From a virus: a stretch of DNA of 22,113 nt. The stretch's first letter is position 1. Every line of letters begins with the position of its first letter. Positions 21,928-22,113 of the stretch are shown here, piece after piece. The stretch lies in IMG/VR virus record IMGVR_UViG_3300023196_000475, positions 1-22,113 of that record. One strand, 5' to 3'. Under the pieces are notes generated by a model that searched no databases, had not been told where the DNA came from, and was given only the letters and a program-made list of their open reading frames with translations. Both the position numbers and the translations under genes were made by a program.

Positions 21928-21944
21928 GTTAGTGTAGCACTAAC
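21928..21944. repeat. 17-bp palindrome copy 9 (centre TAG), at operator position
   Basis: GTTAGTG-TAG-CACTAAC, perfect arms, beginning immediately downstream of a promoter -10 hexamer for leftward transcription, so it would cover the start site. Confidence 0.9.
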
Positions 21945-21972
21945 ATTATCTAGATATGACAGACAATGGCAA
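21945..21972 (-). promoter_or_regulatory. Sigma70-like promoter for the right-end leftward genes
   Basis: Minus strand: TTGCCA (21972-21967), 16-base spacer, GATAAT (21950-21945); each box matches five of six consensus bases. Palindrome copy 9 abuts the -10 box, the geometry of a repressor-controlled promoter. The leader to the 176-residue gene would be about 120 bases. Confidence 0.65.
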
Positions 21973-22113
21973 AACGTGACTATCGTTATCCTACCCGCCC
22001 CCCATGACCCGTTATGTTGCGTTAGTTACATACACATCTATATATTACTAATTTACACGAGCAATCCGGTTTTTTCTGAGTTCGACCCCCCACCCCCCTA
22101 AATATAGGAACAC
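21973..22113. other. Noncoding right end with C-runs
   Basis: I see no credible gene here; rightward and leftward frames are short, without ribosome binding sites. The minus strand has G-runs, including GGG-TCAT-GGGGGG-C-GGG (22010-21994) and two six-G runs near 22085-22098. The region is the upstream flank of the promoter at 21945-21972. Confidence 0.5.

Noticed and set aside
10041-21944. CRISPR array or insertion-sequence ends as the explanation of the palindromes
   Set aside because: Spacing is irregular from about 240 to 4600 bases, there are no regular spacers, no cas genes, no transposase and no target duplications.
1-22113. tRNA or rRNA genes, integrase, lysis cassette
   Set aside because: Reading both strands I found no cloverleaf-like segment, rRNA signature, integrase motif or clear endolysin.

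Overview
This window looks like one side of a tailed double-stranded DNA phage genome (Caudoviricetes). It has a very large virion-type protein, a full phage replication set, densely packed or overlapping genes on one strand, and no rRNA, tRNA, transposase, integrase or CRISPR that I could see. The gene style (family A polymerase with a fused exonuclease, DUF927-type primase-helicase, small PD-(D/E)XK nucleases) resembles phages of aquatic proteobacteria, but the host cannot be fixed from this sequence. Shine-Dalgarno sites and sigma70-like promoters fit host RNA polymerase; no phage RNA polymerase is encoded here.

Layout. Positions 1-3873 hold the 3' part of one rightward giant gene (HEXXH metallopeptidase motif, LPD38/PLxRFG-like C-terminal half). 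Every other convincing gene runs leftward and meets it at a terminator at 3872-3897. Reading leftward from the right edge: a noncoding leader with a promoter and operator-like palindrome (21815-22113); a 176-residue protein of unknown function; a 50-residue membrane protein between two near-identical hairpins; about 540 bp of noncoding, repeat-rich DNA (20531-21067) that looks like a replication origin or control region; a DUF3150-like protein, a MoxR/CobS-like AAA+ ATPase, a 48-residue acidic protein and a metallopeptidase-VWA protein (20444-16941); three unknown genes, two with related C-termini; two tiny ORFs; then the replication block (14527-4155): VRR-NUC nuclease, zinc-binding protein, DUF6447-like protein, HTH-DUF6378 protein, DNA polymerase, Cas4/RecB-like nuclease, HNH protein, SNF2-type helicase, a conserved phage protein, a MerR-type HTH protein, ssDNA-binding protein and primase-helicase.

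The replication block appears self-sufficient: primase-helicase, polymerase and ssDNA-binding protein make the fork, while helicase, HNH, VRR-NUC and Cas4-like nucleases would process recombination or packaging intermediates. The right-hand block carries an ATPase-plus-VWA chaperone-like module whose job in phages is unknown.

The most striking noncoding signal is a 17-bp perfect palindrome, GTTAGTG-NNN-CACTAAC, found nine times between 10041 and 21944 and nowhere to the left. It sits at gene junctions, beside ribosome binding sites, directly after a promoter -10 box, and three times inside reading frames. It resembles a dispersed operator system of the stoperator type. A second signal is ten copies of GAACATT/AATGTTC in 342 bp (20578-20919), suggesting iterons. 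Hairpins placed just before small genes form a third recurrent arrangement.
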